A stretch of DNA of 64,000 nucleotides, taken from the NCBI GenBank assembly GCA_948099385.1, contig CANUEZ040000047.1, positions 29,716,501-29,780,500 on the forward strand, in the 5' to 3' direction. Below are positions 1 through 12,469 of this stretch, in pieces. The notes beneath the pieces were generated by a model. That model had not been told where the DNA came from. It worked only from the letters and a program-made list of their open reading frames with translations, and searched no databases. The DNA comes from Fasciola hepatica. Its lineage: Eukaryota > Platyhelminthes > Trematoda > Plagiorchiida > Fasciolidae. How positions within the stretch are numbered: position 1 is the first letter of the stretch; each line of letters begins with the position of its first letter. The translations under genes and the position numbers were made by a program.

Positions 1-59
1 TTCATTTGAGGATCAAATACAAACATGTACCAAGCGAAAACTCGATTATTGATGTTGGC

Positions 60-335
60 CAATACTTCTCCCCAGACCAGTTCATTATATATGAGTAAAA
101 GTTTTAGTGGTGTCCAAAAACATGATCCGCAGTATTACCAAGTAAGCACAAAAATGAATGTCAAATCTGTTTCCGTTGCGTTTGTGCAGGCACAATAACC
201 ACCAGGTTCACCACTCCGGAGGTTGTCCCATTATCACATTGGCCTTCGACCACGGAGGCTGTAGTGTCTTGACAAATTTATTTTGCAAGCACAATATGTG
301 TCCGTTTAACCTAATTGCGATCACCTAAATCTTAG
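60..335. repeat. Left inverted arm of PLE copy 1
   Basis: Reading this stretch on the minus strand reproduces 2025-2298 with high similarity, including the segment around 189-300. The two arms enclose PLE copy 1. Penelope-like elements are known to carry terminal repeats in direct or inverted orientation, so the arms may be such pseudo-LTRs; they could also be ends of an unrelated foldback element into which the PLE inserted. Confidence 0.75.
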
Positions 336-2024
336 TGTGGATTCATTGTCTGACACCTTTAGAGCGACTTACCGGCACGCGGTAGATAGCGTGAAATGGC
401 CCATCCCGCGTTAGTATGTGACCCATATCAATTGAACGGGACGGAGTTGTGCTCGTTGCCGTCTTATTGATCTCTTTGGTTAACCTTGTAGAACATTGTT
501 CTTCTACTTCGAGGCAGAACGTGTTCAGTCGGTCGGCGGACTTGACACCAAGGAGAGACACTGACTTAGAACAGTTGAATTCAAACGTTGTCAATTGCCG
601 TTACAAGTACCTGAAAGCTACAGTTTGTGGCGGAATTATGTTCTCACGAGTACATTTGGGAGCGATCAAGAAACTGCAAGATAATCAGTCAGTTTTTATC
701 ATACGGCGTGATAGGGGATCCGGAATCGTTCTCACGGACAGAAATGACTATCTTGGGAAAATGAAAGACCTACCGAGAGAATCAACTAAGTTCAGTGGTA
801 CTAAAGAAGAAGGTAAGACAATCGTCACTGAATAGCACATTTCCACTAAGCTTCGAAAATTACGACAGAAAGATGTGATAGACGCGACTATGTTCGAACA
901 GATAAAACCCATGGGATCAATAGTCCCAAAACTTCATGGTCTGCCGAGAACATACAAACAGGTATTTTCCTGCAACCCATAGTTGACATGCCGGGTTCAT
1001 CACACCACAATGGGGCACGACGGCTTACAGAACTCAGAACCAATGAAGAAGAACCTGCAACAGAAAAGCCTTTGGCGACATTCTAATTTTTCTACGTGGT
1101 CAAGAATATGGACGTCAAGTCACATAAGATGCCATCTCTAGACGTATCCTCCTCACTCATAAATGTACCTTTGGCGGAAACTATAGACTTTGTTGGTGAA
1201 TACTTTTCAACAGAAGATATTAGCCTAGTCGAGACCAGTCGATGTATTCGAGGAGTTCCTAGAAACGTGCACCGCAAGTGTGCAATTTCAATTCGAAAAA
1301 AACATCAACAGACAATGATGACATATCAACGGGATCCCAGTTTGATCTATTGCCTTCGGATATACTCATGTCAAAGATACAAAACCACATTGAGTAAAGT
1401 CGTCATCAGTTTACCTAATAATGAAAGGTATGTGGACGACATATTCTGTCTAGTTCTCTCCCACTGTAACACAAAAGAACCACTACGAAAGTGCAATGAA
1501 TCACATCGGAATTAACGATTTGATCTAGAAACGGAACAGGGTGGTGCAATTTCATTCCTTGACGTGCTCCTACATAGGACAGTAAGGGAATCAGTGGAAC
1601 GTAGTGTTTATCATAAACCAACGTGGGTAGGGCAATGAAATCGTTCCGAAGGCTTCATTTCTATTCAGCAAAAACAAAACTCGGTACGTTGCCTGACTAA
1701 GAGAGCATGTCAAACTGCCACAGTGATCTATTTCCGAAAGCGCTGGAATCTCTGGGCAACTCGTTCAGAGAAATTAGGTACCGAGTTAGTTTCCGTGGAT
1801 AGCAAATGAAAGCACTTCCTCGAACAAGACAGCACAACGACCCAAAAAGCTCGTCTTTGCTTGTGTGGAATTCCAAGGTGATAGGGCTGCAGGAATACTG
1901 ATCCACCAGTCATCTAAAGCGATGACAGATACTTTCTACACAGTCTAACACCAAGACATGTTTACCGTTGAAACTTAAAGATAAGTTGCTGGTTATTATA
2001 TCTCATGCTGTGTATGAATGCTCT
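336..2024 (+). mobile_element. Penelope-like retroelement, copy 1, degenerate RT
   Basis: A broken reverse transcriptase of the Penelope class can be followed across frames on the plus strand. Visible landmarks in order: the N-terminal finger region (AIKKLQ and RDRGSGIVL near 665-740), the VPKLHGLP motif near 925-955, palm motif A as SLDVSSSLINVP near 1130-1170, the catalytic YVDD box in RYVDDIFCLV near 1427-1456, the following SFLDVLL near 1550-1570, and LKDKL near 1970-1990, which normally precedes the GIY-YIG endonuclease. The endonuclease is absent; homology stops at the right inverted arm. Stops and frameshifts between blocks rule out a functional product, although the YVDD box is kept. 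The element once copied itself by target-primed reverse transcription. Family assignment is firm; species-level identity is not attempted. Confidence 0.85.
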
Positions 2025-2298
2025 CTAAGATCGAGGTGATAGCAATCAGGTTAAACGGACACGTACTGTGCTTGCAAAATCAATTCGCCAAGACACTACA
2101 GCCTCCGTGGTCGAAGGCCAATGTGATAATAGGATAACCTCCGGACTGGTGAACCTGGTGGTTATTGTGCCTGCTTAAACGCAATGGAAACAGATTTGAC
2201 ATTCGCTTTTGTGCTCACTTGTTAATACTGTGGATCATGTTTTTGGACAACGCCAAAAAGTTTTTCATATACTGTGTTGGTCTGGGGAGAAGTATTGA
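2025..2298. repeat. Right inverted arm of PLE copy 1
   Basis: Inverted partner of 60-335. It begins directly after the truncated LKDKL connector of the PLE, so the 3' endonuclease part was lost where the arm starts. Confidence 0.75.
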
Positions 2299-3376
2299 AA
2301 AGCAGATGTGTTCACCAGGTCACATCTTCCAAATTCAAACTTTGAAAATACTGAACAAACTGGCGTGTATTAGGCGCTCTATGAAAAATGTATTTTTCGC
2401 TCACTTTCTTGGTCTGATTCAACTCGTTTTGCCCGCGGCTCAAAGATGCAGCACGATACTGACTGAATCTATGTCATCCGAGTTCTAGTTTGAAGGAACT
2501 GAAATGAACTTCATCGTAGTGGTTTGAGTAAATCAATAACCTCTAATGGCTTGTATTATTTCGTCTTCTGATGGAAACGTAAATTATCTACGTGACTTTG
2601 AACGCACCTCCAGGAGGTTAGGTGAAATGAGAAAATTGAATATTCGTCGAGTTTATATGCAAGATAAGTACGCTTTATGTCTCTTGTGATCGAAGTATTC
2701 AATAGAATTTCAATTTTTCAGCAAATATCCCCAGATACTCAGACAAACAAAATAAATCACAAATATGCACCGGTCGTTGTGTATTCTTCCATGGTTGAAA
2801 GACTTTCGAATATCATGTCGAGGAACCACACCTGACTCCTATTACTGAAAGTCTGATCACGGCTAGGGTAAGGCAATTGACTTGTGAAAACAATTCCAGT
2901 TTCTTGTGAAAAATTTTAATCATTTCGATCAGTAGCAGAACTTCAGCAAGCATTTACATAGTCACTCCAAAAGGGAATACATTCATTGCTTTCTAATTTT
3001 ACCACGATAATTGATCAAGTGTATCATCTATATTCGGTGATATTGAAAGAGAGTGCAGTATATAAGTTGTTTCTTGTATTTTCGTCTGATGTTCTGAGAT
3101 TTGCAGTTGCAAAATACTTGAGAACCAGTATCGAAGCAAAATATATCTTATCTGTTGGAAGGTAATTGAGTGAAAAAGTGACTGAACCTGGAGTAACCAT
3201 TTAACCAATCGACCTGACACAATATGTGGAACATTTTATTTTCATTCTATGTGAATATAATCCCTGACTCTGATTCGTTTAAAATGAAAATATTTTGTAC
3301 CAAGTGTTAGGAATATCGTCATAATTCACAATCCCTTTGTTCTCATCTGCTGTCCTACTACGAACAGAAAAGTGAG

Positions 3377-3436
<60 letters not shown>

Positions 3437-4265
3437 CAATGTATTAACCGACCGGTTGGTTGATACTGATCGTTGGGTAGGTCCGAATCAATTATTTCGA
3501 ATGTTTTACCGGTGTCCGTATTTGATCGGAACAAATACGGCTGCTCAAATATGCTTACACCGAGGCTATCGGGAGAAGTCAATTATCGTCTGAACTCTGT
3601 ACCAAAATGATTACTGCACCCAATCAATCTACCCTGACTGAAGTACGAACATAACCCCACAAGAAACAAAAAACACGTGTGCTCACATTGCACATCCAGA
3701 CATTTCGCTAACCGAGTGATCCCTGAGATATAATTATTATTTCACAATTCCTAGTCTGCTGTTAGCATCACAACATATTACACGAGCGCACGTACAACAA
3801 TGAAGTAAGCTATTTTTGACTCCAGGGATTTACGTCACATAAATTGCAAAGAATGTTTGAAAAATGTTTTAATCATGGACTGCAAGTGTCCATATACGAG
3901 ACATTGCAAAACATAGTACTCAGCAATCCAAACCATAATATCTGTATCAGAGAACACAAACACTTTCAACCAATAAAATGGTGATGACTATCTACGTCTT
4001 ACTCTTACGTACGTTCCAGTTGGAGTTATTGCTGTTTAACCTTTGTATCCATCGGGTATCTCTCTTAAATCTGCTCTCCGTCAACCAGCTCTTCCGATAG
4101 AACTAATTAATCGGCTGCCTTTCCCACTCGGTACACTTTGTGAACAGCACTGTTCGCGGACAGCTTCTGAGCCGATAGTCAGTTGTAGCTCTGGGGTTTT
4201 TTTGCACCATACACATTCTCCACCTAGTTCTGAGATTCCCGCGAAAAACTGAAGTGTATTAAAAT
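2299..4265. other. Anonymous AT-rich DNA
   Basis: No coding similarity, RNA gene or recognisable transposon was seen apart from the AT microsatellite at 3378-3436. The short open frames here look random. Confidence 0.5.
3378..3436. repeat. (AT)n microsatellite
   Basis: About 59 bp of almost pure AT dinucleotide, interrupted once near 3415. Confidence 0.97.
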
Positions 4266-4269
4266 CGAA

Positions 4270-4470
4270 ACAAAAGACAGATTCGGAACGAGTATGGAGT
4301 AACAGAAAAAGTGAACGTGAATGAACGAAATAAAGTGCAATCCTCCACATTTACCGCCCACAGGTTCAAACTGAAATGCTTAGCTAATCGTCTGACAGTC
4401 GTCTATGAACAAAGCGCGATGAATCGAAAGCAAACGAAACGAGCACTGCGGTCACATTGATGACACACAC
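4270..4470. repeat. Dispersed repeat R7, inverted copy of 21000-21205
   Basis: The reverse complement of this stretch aligns along its length with 21000-21205, at roughly three quarters identity by eye. It lies about 0.85 kb downstream of the receptor pseudogene at 5311-6334. No coding content was recognised. Confidence 0.65.
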
Positions 4471-4849
4471 AGAGTGTGATAGAGAGAAACGGATGATATT
4501 GTGTCCGATAATGAATCGCATGAACAAAGGACGACGATAGAGCTGATTATAAAGGGGGAATAAAATAATTGATGAGTAACAGCACAGTGTGAATCACCAA
4601 CCACATATCCGGGGGACGTTGTAAATATTGGATTATATGGAACAGAAATACAGGCATTTGATATTGAGTATATACTTCAGTTTCGGAGTCAATTCGAAGT
4701 CCCTCTTATTGGAGTTGCTGTCGCATTCATGGTTTCCTTGACATTTATTCAGTGATCATTGAGATCCTAGACATCTGTTTACGATGATAACCATATGAAA
4801 AGTATTACCCAGACCAATGTCTTTCGGTTTTCATCAACAGAAGCAATTA

Positions 4850-5167
4850 TGCAGAGTCATTGTCGGCGGGGCCGCTATTACCACATGGACGATGTGAAAA
4901 AGGGAGCACAACGCAAGTTGTGATTTGCTTGTTAAGACGTAGATTAACATGTGTGACAATCGTCGGTGAATCGAAGCTAACTTCAGAAACTGGCAATATG
5001 GTGAACCCGAGTCCATTTCGTGACTTCGTCGCATAATCTCCAAAGATTGGGAGTGGACTACCTATCATAAATTTTTTGTGACCATATTTTCAAAAGGTAG
5101 ACTGCTGCCATTTACATTAGGAGATCCGGGTGTAAATTAAACTGCAAAGGAAAATCGAAAGCTTCAT
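4850..5167 (-). pseudogene. Decayed paralogue of the secreted-protein-like frame at 34867
   Basis: On the minus strand, starting at 5167, an ATG opens a frame beginning MKLSIFL, which aligns with the MRHSIFLLL start at 34867. Here it stops after 16 codons. Nucleotide similarity with 34867-35150 continues in patches to about 4850, so this is a broken relative, not a chance match. As in the other unit, it follows the receptor on the same strand, after a gap of about 140 bp (about 128 bp at 34.7 kb). Function unknown. Confidence 0.5.
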
Positions 5168-5310
5168 CCCGATTTCGATATATGTGCATCCACCAAGTCC
5201 ACTTTCATTGTCAAATGAGAAAATGAATCATGATGAAAAGAACATAATTAAACTTGGAATAGAAATGGAAGAGAACTTCATTATTCTCTATCGTTCCAAC
5301 AACTAGCCAC

Positions 5311-6334
5311 TCAATCAGAAGCTGAACTGGACAGTGCCCGTTTACACTTCCCGATTCCAAGAGAAAGATGGATGCCGGCAGACCTACAAACAGATGGAAC
5401 TGACACAGCGATAATCATTGGATTGATAATCGAGTTCAGGGTTGTAACAAACACACTGATTAAATGAGTGTCTGATCCAATATCATATGAAGAGAAAGTA
5501 CCATGAGTATTTGATACATAAAGTACTGTGTCATACGTGTGTCCCAAAATCACACCGGAAATCAGAAACAGTGAACAGATATGCAGAGATCGAAATATCG
5601 GGTCAATGACATGGGGTGACTTATTCGATCCCGAAGAATAGGGTTGGTGCTCCTGTTCATGTTGATGGAACCACTCGGATGGCATGTTCTCGAATTGATT
5701 TTTGAGTTCCGTTGAATGGAAATAACATACCACACGAAAATAAGCAACCAGCATAACTACAATTGGGAGAAGGTAATAAATGATAATCCAGAATGGTTGA
5801 TCAAACAGGGCAACATAATACGAGATTGACTTTTTCGGTGTTATCATTGTAACACACCATTTTTTCCAACTGTACAGTCATCATGGTTGGTATACCAAGG
5901 ACTGTCCCAAATGACAAGGTTCCGAAAGTGGTCTAGATAATGTATATTACTTCATTACGTCGATACGTGGCACAAATCACTGTGGCCCATAAACAATTCA
6001 ATGTGATCCATGTCAGGTTGCACGTTGACATGGACACAGTTATCCAGTAGGGTGCTTGTGTACGCCAGATGTGACATTGAATCCTACCGTTGATTGAGGT
6101 AGAATATGGGTAGTGTCGCACCCACAGGAAGAGAATATTCCACAAACAACCTGATGTATCAAGAATTACTTGCACACGCAGAAGCCAAGTTGTTAGACGA
6201 CTATTTATCTTAACTCTATACAGTACACAGAATACCATAATATTGACAATGATTCCCAAACACAGAGGTTTTGTACAACCTACACCGAGGGCATAATTTG
6301 TGGATTGATTCACATCAAAAGTGGGTTCGACCAT
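5311..6334 (-). pseudogene. Rhodopsin-like G protein-coupled receptor pseudogene
   Basis: Intronless seven-transmembrane receptor on the minus strand, paralogous along its whole length to 33720-34739. The start at 6334 gives MVEPTFDVNQST, with an N-glycosylation site in a short extracellular tail. TM1 carries IIVNIMVF (the conserved Asn). A QCHIW Cys precedes TM3, CATYRR stands where DRY is expected, TM5 is complete (YYLLPIVVMLVAYF), and TM7 has NSIINPMI, the NPxxY-type motif. Two lesions break it: a TAG at about 5935 where the paralogue has a Trp codon (TGG), and a 2-nt deletion near 5845 just before TM5 that shifts the frame. A surface receptor role follows from the family; the ligand is unknown. 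Flanks on both sides match the 34-kb copy. Confidence 0.85.
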
Positions 6335-6560
6335 GATGATGATGAAGATTTACCGCAGTAGATTAATTATTTTGTAATCAGACGAGATAAAGGACAACAA
6401 TATTTTTGAATTCCGTGTATAGGATTGGGAGACTAGCCGGCGATTAGTCGGAAATCGGTCAATGGTAAACAGTAATCAAAGCTAATTCGAAACCTCATTG
6501 GACGAGATTAATTTTATCTCCCAAGTACTCTCTTCAGAGTAACACAAGAACAGTCACTTT
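6335..6560 (-). other. Upstream flank shared with the 34-kb receptor
   Basis: Read on the minus strand, this 5' flank aligns with 33500-33720, including a CATTGACCGATTT stretch and the TCATCATCATGGT context around the start codon. It may contain the ancestral promoter, but I see no clear TATA box. Confidence 0.6.
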
Positions 6561-8615
6561 TGCACCAAATACAATTTTACCGGTTTTGCTTGAAATGACT
6601 TGGAGATGAAAAATAGATACTGGAAAAATTGGAATAAGTTTTTTTATTTTTTCACTCTGGTTTTTGTTGTAGCTTCACTTAGTACATCATCATTGTTGGA
6701 GGATCCAAATTCAGACAAGGATACTCGGGAAACTTCAATTCGTTTACAGTGAGTTATTTTGAATATGCATCCAAATCATTATTATCGTTGACCACAACAG
6801 TTAATCTATGATTTCCGATTATATTTCATCTTTTCGCACCAGTTCAGTGAAAGGGTGCATACTATAATCTCAAAGACTTGTTATCCTCTTAGTAATAATT
6901 GGCAATCAGACCCTGAAACCTCCTCTTACGTCTAAGTTGGAAAACAAACCCTCATAACCACTCGACCAGCAACTGTTGGAGGCAAATAATACCCGAGACA
7001 TTCTAATTACAAACAAACTGATGGGTTCCATCTGACGAACATGATCGGTTTGCCGAATGCCCAAATCTCTTAGTGCGACAGATTTTCATTCAATCATTGG
7101 GTTACTCATAGAGGAGGAAACTCCGAGTCCGAAGTCAGAGAACAGCAGCACGCTTGATTACTTGTACTACAGGACAAAGTTGTCAAAATGTGATAACGAA
7201 ATACCCTAGATTGTTTTCACAACGACCACCGTGGAAAGATAATCAGCTAGAGCTTCACGACGCAGAGGCAAAATGGACAGCAGGCGCACTCAATGAAGAT
7301 ACACGATCAAGCAAAGTGATTCACAAGAGGTTTTGTTATATAATGATATGTTTGATGTACGTTGTTTAGGAAGACTAATGCGATGACTTTGTCACAAGGA
7401 ATCACTGTGATCAAACGGGAAATCCAATGCGAAAGTGAGCTCATATGTGCTGACCAACAAACTGGAGAATGTATGCCATCCAAGGGCGTGAGTTCCCGTC
7501 ACTTAACGTAGAACATCCTGAGAATGTAACAGCTTGGGTCAGGCAAGCCAGCGCTGAAGATCAACATTAGGTTAAGGTACGAAAGTTATTCCTTCGTTTC
7601 AGTCTAGGTCACAAAGAGAAACGTACAAATTACTGAGAATAACAGGTGAAGAGAAACTCGTAATGTATAATATACTTTTGGCTGTGTTGGAAGGGAAAAA
7701 TGCCTTCAAGCAATGCAATTAGAATTTCCTTATCCGAGTGCGATAACTCCTCCTACCCAACGTGATTCAGCTGCCTTAGTGCAGGTGTGTCCACGTGTTT
7801 GTTCTAATCCCATCGAAAGAACGGTTTTTCTTGTCTTGTGTGTTCGATTTCTATCATTCATGGATTTAGGTAACAGCCATTTGTTACGACACAACTTTTC
7901 ATTTATTTGGTTTGTTTTACTGTCGGCCGTTCCAATCGTGTCTTATTTTTCATGGATTTAGAAATCTGATATTCCAATAAATCTTATTTTGGGTAGACTG
8001 ATTTCTCATCTCTCTGTCAATATTAGTTCCGGAAAAGTAGAATACACTGGTTGTCCAGAAGTTAAACTCCTTTATTTGTACGCGTAACTGACGAAATGAC
8101 TTAAGACATTGGTTTCTGAAGAAGATGAATAAATGCACAAGAAATTTGCAACCGGCTCGCAGACAACGATGCTCATGGTAGTCACTCTTCCGCACCCATA
8201 TCCGTGCTGTCTTTATTGAAACCTCCAATGTGCAGTGCTTCCCTATGCACATCAGTCAACAATGACCACATTATTCACCCACATATATAGTCATGTTTTG
8301 CAAATGAGCCCCTAAATATCATTTACTTGGCTCCCAATATCACCGCTGCTTCGTATGGAAAGGAATTCACAAGCACATAACATGCACGGAACAAAACGAC
8401 ACGACAAATATCACAGAGCAAATTACGCGATATTCTATGGCGTTAACAGCATGATTTTTGTATTTCCAATAAAACCACATGTCAGCTTCCTAGATTCTGT
8501 TTCTCAGATACCAAGAAAACGTGGAAATGCTTTCTTTGACACCTGTTAATCCATTGGGGATCCTTTCTTTTCTACATCAGTTCATCCTTTGACGTTTATA
8601 TCACTACAACTTTCA
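6561..8615. other. Anonymous DNA with one short dispersed repeat
   Basis: No gene recognised. The stretch 7085-7170 resembles 21880-21960 (+) and 32620-32720 (-), a short dispersed repeat with a shared CAGAGAA core. The remaining open frames carry no family signal. Confidence 0.45.
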
Positions 8616-8619
8616 CAAA

Positions 8620-10900
8620 ACCTGAAACGTCCCTAAGGGGTATATGGGGCATTTGAGAGGAGTAGCATTTCTGAGTTGGCAAACTGTCATGTCCCTTGGG
8701 GTATCTTTCGTCTGTTTGGTCTTCGTCACCCACCCAATTCTCACCTAAAGCTTCACGAAGCTGAAGCATGAGTCAGTGGCCACACAACCCGGCAGTCCGT
8801 TCGACCGGTTGAGGGTAACCGAGGCCCAAAAACCTCTGTAAGACGGCTCTCAGCATGCGATGATGGATACTCCTGCATAGTTGGATGAGATCTGCTGGGA
8901 TCCAGCGGCTTCCAAGGATATTCGTCCAATCAACACGGTTGCATGGGCCGCCGGGTCTAGATGACCTCTACTGATTGGCGAACGAGCTCCTAGAGTCACC
9001 GGCGACTGTGCATCAAGATCACTGGGACGCGTTGGACATCCTGGATTCGTAGATTAAAGTCTAAAAGGCGTACGAACCGGTCGTTCGGTCACCAGCTCCC
9101 AACACATGAACTTCCTGTTGCCCGACAGCCAGCTCTCGGTTGTACACGGGCTAGAGCTGCTACCTCGAACAAAAAGCCGAATGACGCTGTGGAAGCCACC
9201 TCATACAAAATTCTCCAGACTCTTCATGAAAAGTTCATTTACACAAATCTGTCATGCTGCGGAGACACGCCTCGTGTTCAACCTCCGGCCGGCACGATTA
9301 TTATATTGGCTGGTGGCCTAAAGACACGTACTCACATCCAAATCGCCTGCTGGAATGCGAGAACAATTTTGGATATCGGAAGCCCATCCATCACTGCGCG
9401 AATAATGCATGACGTCCGCATCGAAATTAGATGTTTCTCCGAAGTTTCTCTGCCAAATTCTGGCACCCGGTGTATAAAGGTTCCTGGAGCAGACGGCAGT
9501 TACCACCCCTATCACAGCGGAACTGTGGACAGCCTTGGTCTTTGTGGCATAAAGATAAGCGTCAGCAACAAAGCCAACATAACACTACTTCCGTGGAACC
9601 CGATATTCCCTCGGATAGCCTCAGCTCATTTCCGAGCCTCACTATTGGAAATATAGGTTGTTGTGGTCTATGCCACGACAATTGCAGCCGAAGAAGCGGC
9701 AAAAGACGAGTTCTCAGATATGCTACGAGAAGTGATAAACAGCGTCTCGAAACGCGACATTCACCTGGTTGCGGGAGACTGTGATCCCCGCAGTGGTTGC
9801 TCCACCCAAGCAACTAGGCATATTTTGGGGAAATATGGTCTCAGACAGCAGTGCAGCAATGGTGAACGCCTCGTCAACTTTGTAGACTTCAAAAGTCTAA
9901 CCATCACCCAATACCCACTTCCAACATCCCGAGAAGCTCTTGTTAACGTGTTACTTAGATGACGGCCATACAGCGAATCAGATCGACTACATTCTCTTAC
10001 GATCACGCTGGTCATCTTCAATTGAAGGTTGTCGGTCCTACTGAGGAGCGGGGACTGGTAACAAGAATAGCACCGGCCACACACTTGACCATGCATTCTT
10101 CAAGATCGCCGCAAAAGCTGTGCCCCGCAGGGGAATAACACAGCAGCGTTAGGATCACCAAGAAAGCGCCGAACGGTCTCAGATCAATATGTCGAATACC
10201 AAGATCCTTTCGACATGCACTACACAGTCCGTTCTCCCGGTATACTTGAACAGCGAACAAATCGAACACGTCCCGGCGTCTAAATATCTGGGCTCCACGA
10301 TTCTCCCAAACTACCAAGCCAAAGACGAAGTCACACTGCTCATTGACAAGGTTGGGTCTGCGTTTCTTCAGCTACGTAATATACTCAGGTCGTGAAACTA
10401 AATCAGCCTCCAGACCAAAGTCCGCGTCTTTCGGGTAGCTATCCGTCCAATACTGACCTACGGCTGCGAGAAGTGCCTATTACGCGTCGAAGACATCAGG
10501 AAGCTGGAAGTGTCTGACCATTAGCGTCTGCTATAAATACTAAAAGTGGCGTGGCACGAAGAGCTTCCAAACGATAAGATATAGGTGCTTTAACGTCGAA
10601 ACGTTGTCAGCGTTCCTCGAAGGCTGACGGTTGTGGTGGTTTGGACATGTCCTGCAACGTCCGGACACAGAGATCTCAAAACAGTGCCTCGCACCTGTTC
10701 CATGTTCAAGATAGCGTTGTCATCTCGGAGGACCGCTGAAAGCATGGGTCAGTACCGTCAAATTGAACGTTGAGAGATTAGGACTCCAGGCTGTCTACGG
10801 CGTTCGCACACATTTTGCACTTTTCCTTCAGAATTCGTCTAAATCCACCAATGGATCAGCGACCCAGGACAGAAAGATGAGTTAATAATGACCTCAACCG
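8620..10900 (+). mobile_element. RTE-type non-LTR retrotransposon, internally deleted
   Basis: This GC-richer block holds a LINE on the plus strand. About 8620-9330 looks like its 5' leader. From about 9340 an apurinic-type endonuclease is visible: IACWNARTILD, FSEVSLP, VPGADGSYH and, after a frameshift near 9655, VVVYATT, LVAGDCD (usually GDxN), GERLVNF and IDYILLRSRW near 9985-10015. The sequence then jumps from a LDHAFFKI remnant (around the SDH motif) to the C-terminal part of the RT (KYLGSTILPN, near 10285-10315), so most of the RT palm is missing. The tail (WWFGHV and RPDTEISK near 10640-10680) reaches about 10870. Such endonucleases are often misannotated as craniofacial development protein 2. 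It is dead because of stops, frameshifts and the missing RT core. Confidence 0.85.
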
Positions 10901-12465
10901 TTCTAAGACCATGAACATTTTCCGGATATCATTTTCGATTTATTTTCTCCACGATCTCCTTTTGCGAGTGATTTTGATTACGCTATCTTTGCTCGGTTCC
11001 GTACGTCTTACTGAACTGACATTCGCGAGGCCTCCGTCAGCCTCAAGTCTGACAATCTCTCGGTTTTCATCGATTGTTTGCACGACGCACACTTTTCCCA
11101 TCCAGGTGACCACTGATTGTTTCCCGTGTACTACTCGTATCGGCACTATTTCGGTGCCACAATATACAGAATATACAATCGCATCTGTCTACTGACATGT
11201 GTCATCTTCATCCACTCGAGTGAGGGGTCTTCGTTCGTAGTTAGCCTAGGGACCCGATAGAAGACACTTTCCTAAACAACTAGTCGAACTTCTTTTATTG
11301 AGTATCCATCTGGACATGGATGAATGTTTGGTATCTGATACTTCCTCACAGGGGTTGGTACCGAAATATCCCCTATTCCATTTGTGACCCACTCCCGTTT
11401 TATCATGATAACTGGACTTTCTAGCGGTGCAACATAGAAAGTTCTTCCTCATTATGGCAACCTACCGATAGCCCATCATTTAGAATATTGAAAATAAATA
11501 ACATTTTGGTCCGTCCAATTGAGTTACTTTTAGCTGACGATATGGGTCATGACTCGATAGGAACCTATGTGACTAGTGCTTCTAAGGACAGAAATCTCAC
11601 AGTGCAAACCGGAATTCTCTTGCATGACTAAAAGAATGCAACATGATATATTGACCAGAAACCCACGTAATCATAAAACTAAGGTGACATTTTCTGCTGC
11701 AGCAGAAACCCCGTGGATATGGTCTTGGATTTCTCTCAGAACTTTGATGGTGTATGACAAAAATATACACACTGTACTCGATATCTGAAATGTATATGTC
11801 GACGACTCACTACTACTCACTGTGCTGCAATGGACTGAACAATCAGGATGTGCATTTTAAACGAAGAAACTGAATAATTTTATTGGAATACAGTACGAGC
11901 GCGGAGTATACGGTGAAAACCATCCAGATTCTTTCCTATCTAGTTCAGACATTGGATCACAGCTATTTCAAAGAGCCTTCGAGGCTATGGGGTATGCCCC
12001 TTCTACTGCAATCACGAACAAATATGTAACGAAATAAGTTAGAATCACTAGGCCACCAGGTTTGGGGAGTTCTAATCAAGTGGACAAAGTCTTCTTTTAG
12101 TCAGTCAGCAGAGATGTTGAAGACATCAGTTGTTTATGGGGTAGGAGGGTTTCTGTCTCATACAAGTTTTAATGCGACCTAGACACTGACAATTCTGATA
12201 CCAGTTGTTGTGTTTGCAATCATAATCAACAGAATACGCAATTATTGTATTCCAATAATTTTAAGAGAGCAAATGCAAGTACAACTTTTGTCATCAAGCT
12301 TAAGCCGAAACCCGCAATCCTTAAGCCACGACCCACCATTCAATAGCCATGACCCATCATGTAATAGCGTCGATTAAACATTCTTTGACCTTGATGCAAA
12401 ACCTCTGATCCTGCCGCTGTAAGTCCGTCAGAACAAAAGTATCGGAATATTATGACTAAGAGAGG
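10901..12465. other. Anonymous DNA
   Basis: Nothing could be assigned. The minus-strand frame at 10940-11146 has a compositionally protein-like stretch (KQSVVTWMGKVCVV) that could be a retroelement C-terminus, but I cannot place it in a family. Confidence 0.4.
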
Positions 12466-12469
12466 TATT

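Noticed and set aside
3372..3593. 73-codon frame starting with Tyr-Ile repeats
   Set aside because: It is the translation of the AT microsatellite plus anonymous DNA.
10940..11146. Minus-strand frame with VVTWMGKVCVV as possible integrase C-terminus
   Set aside because: No integrase zinc finger or DDE core nearby and the match is only impressionistic.
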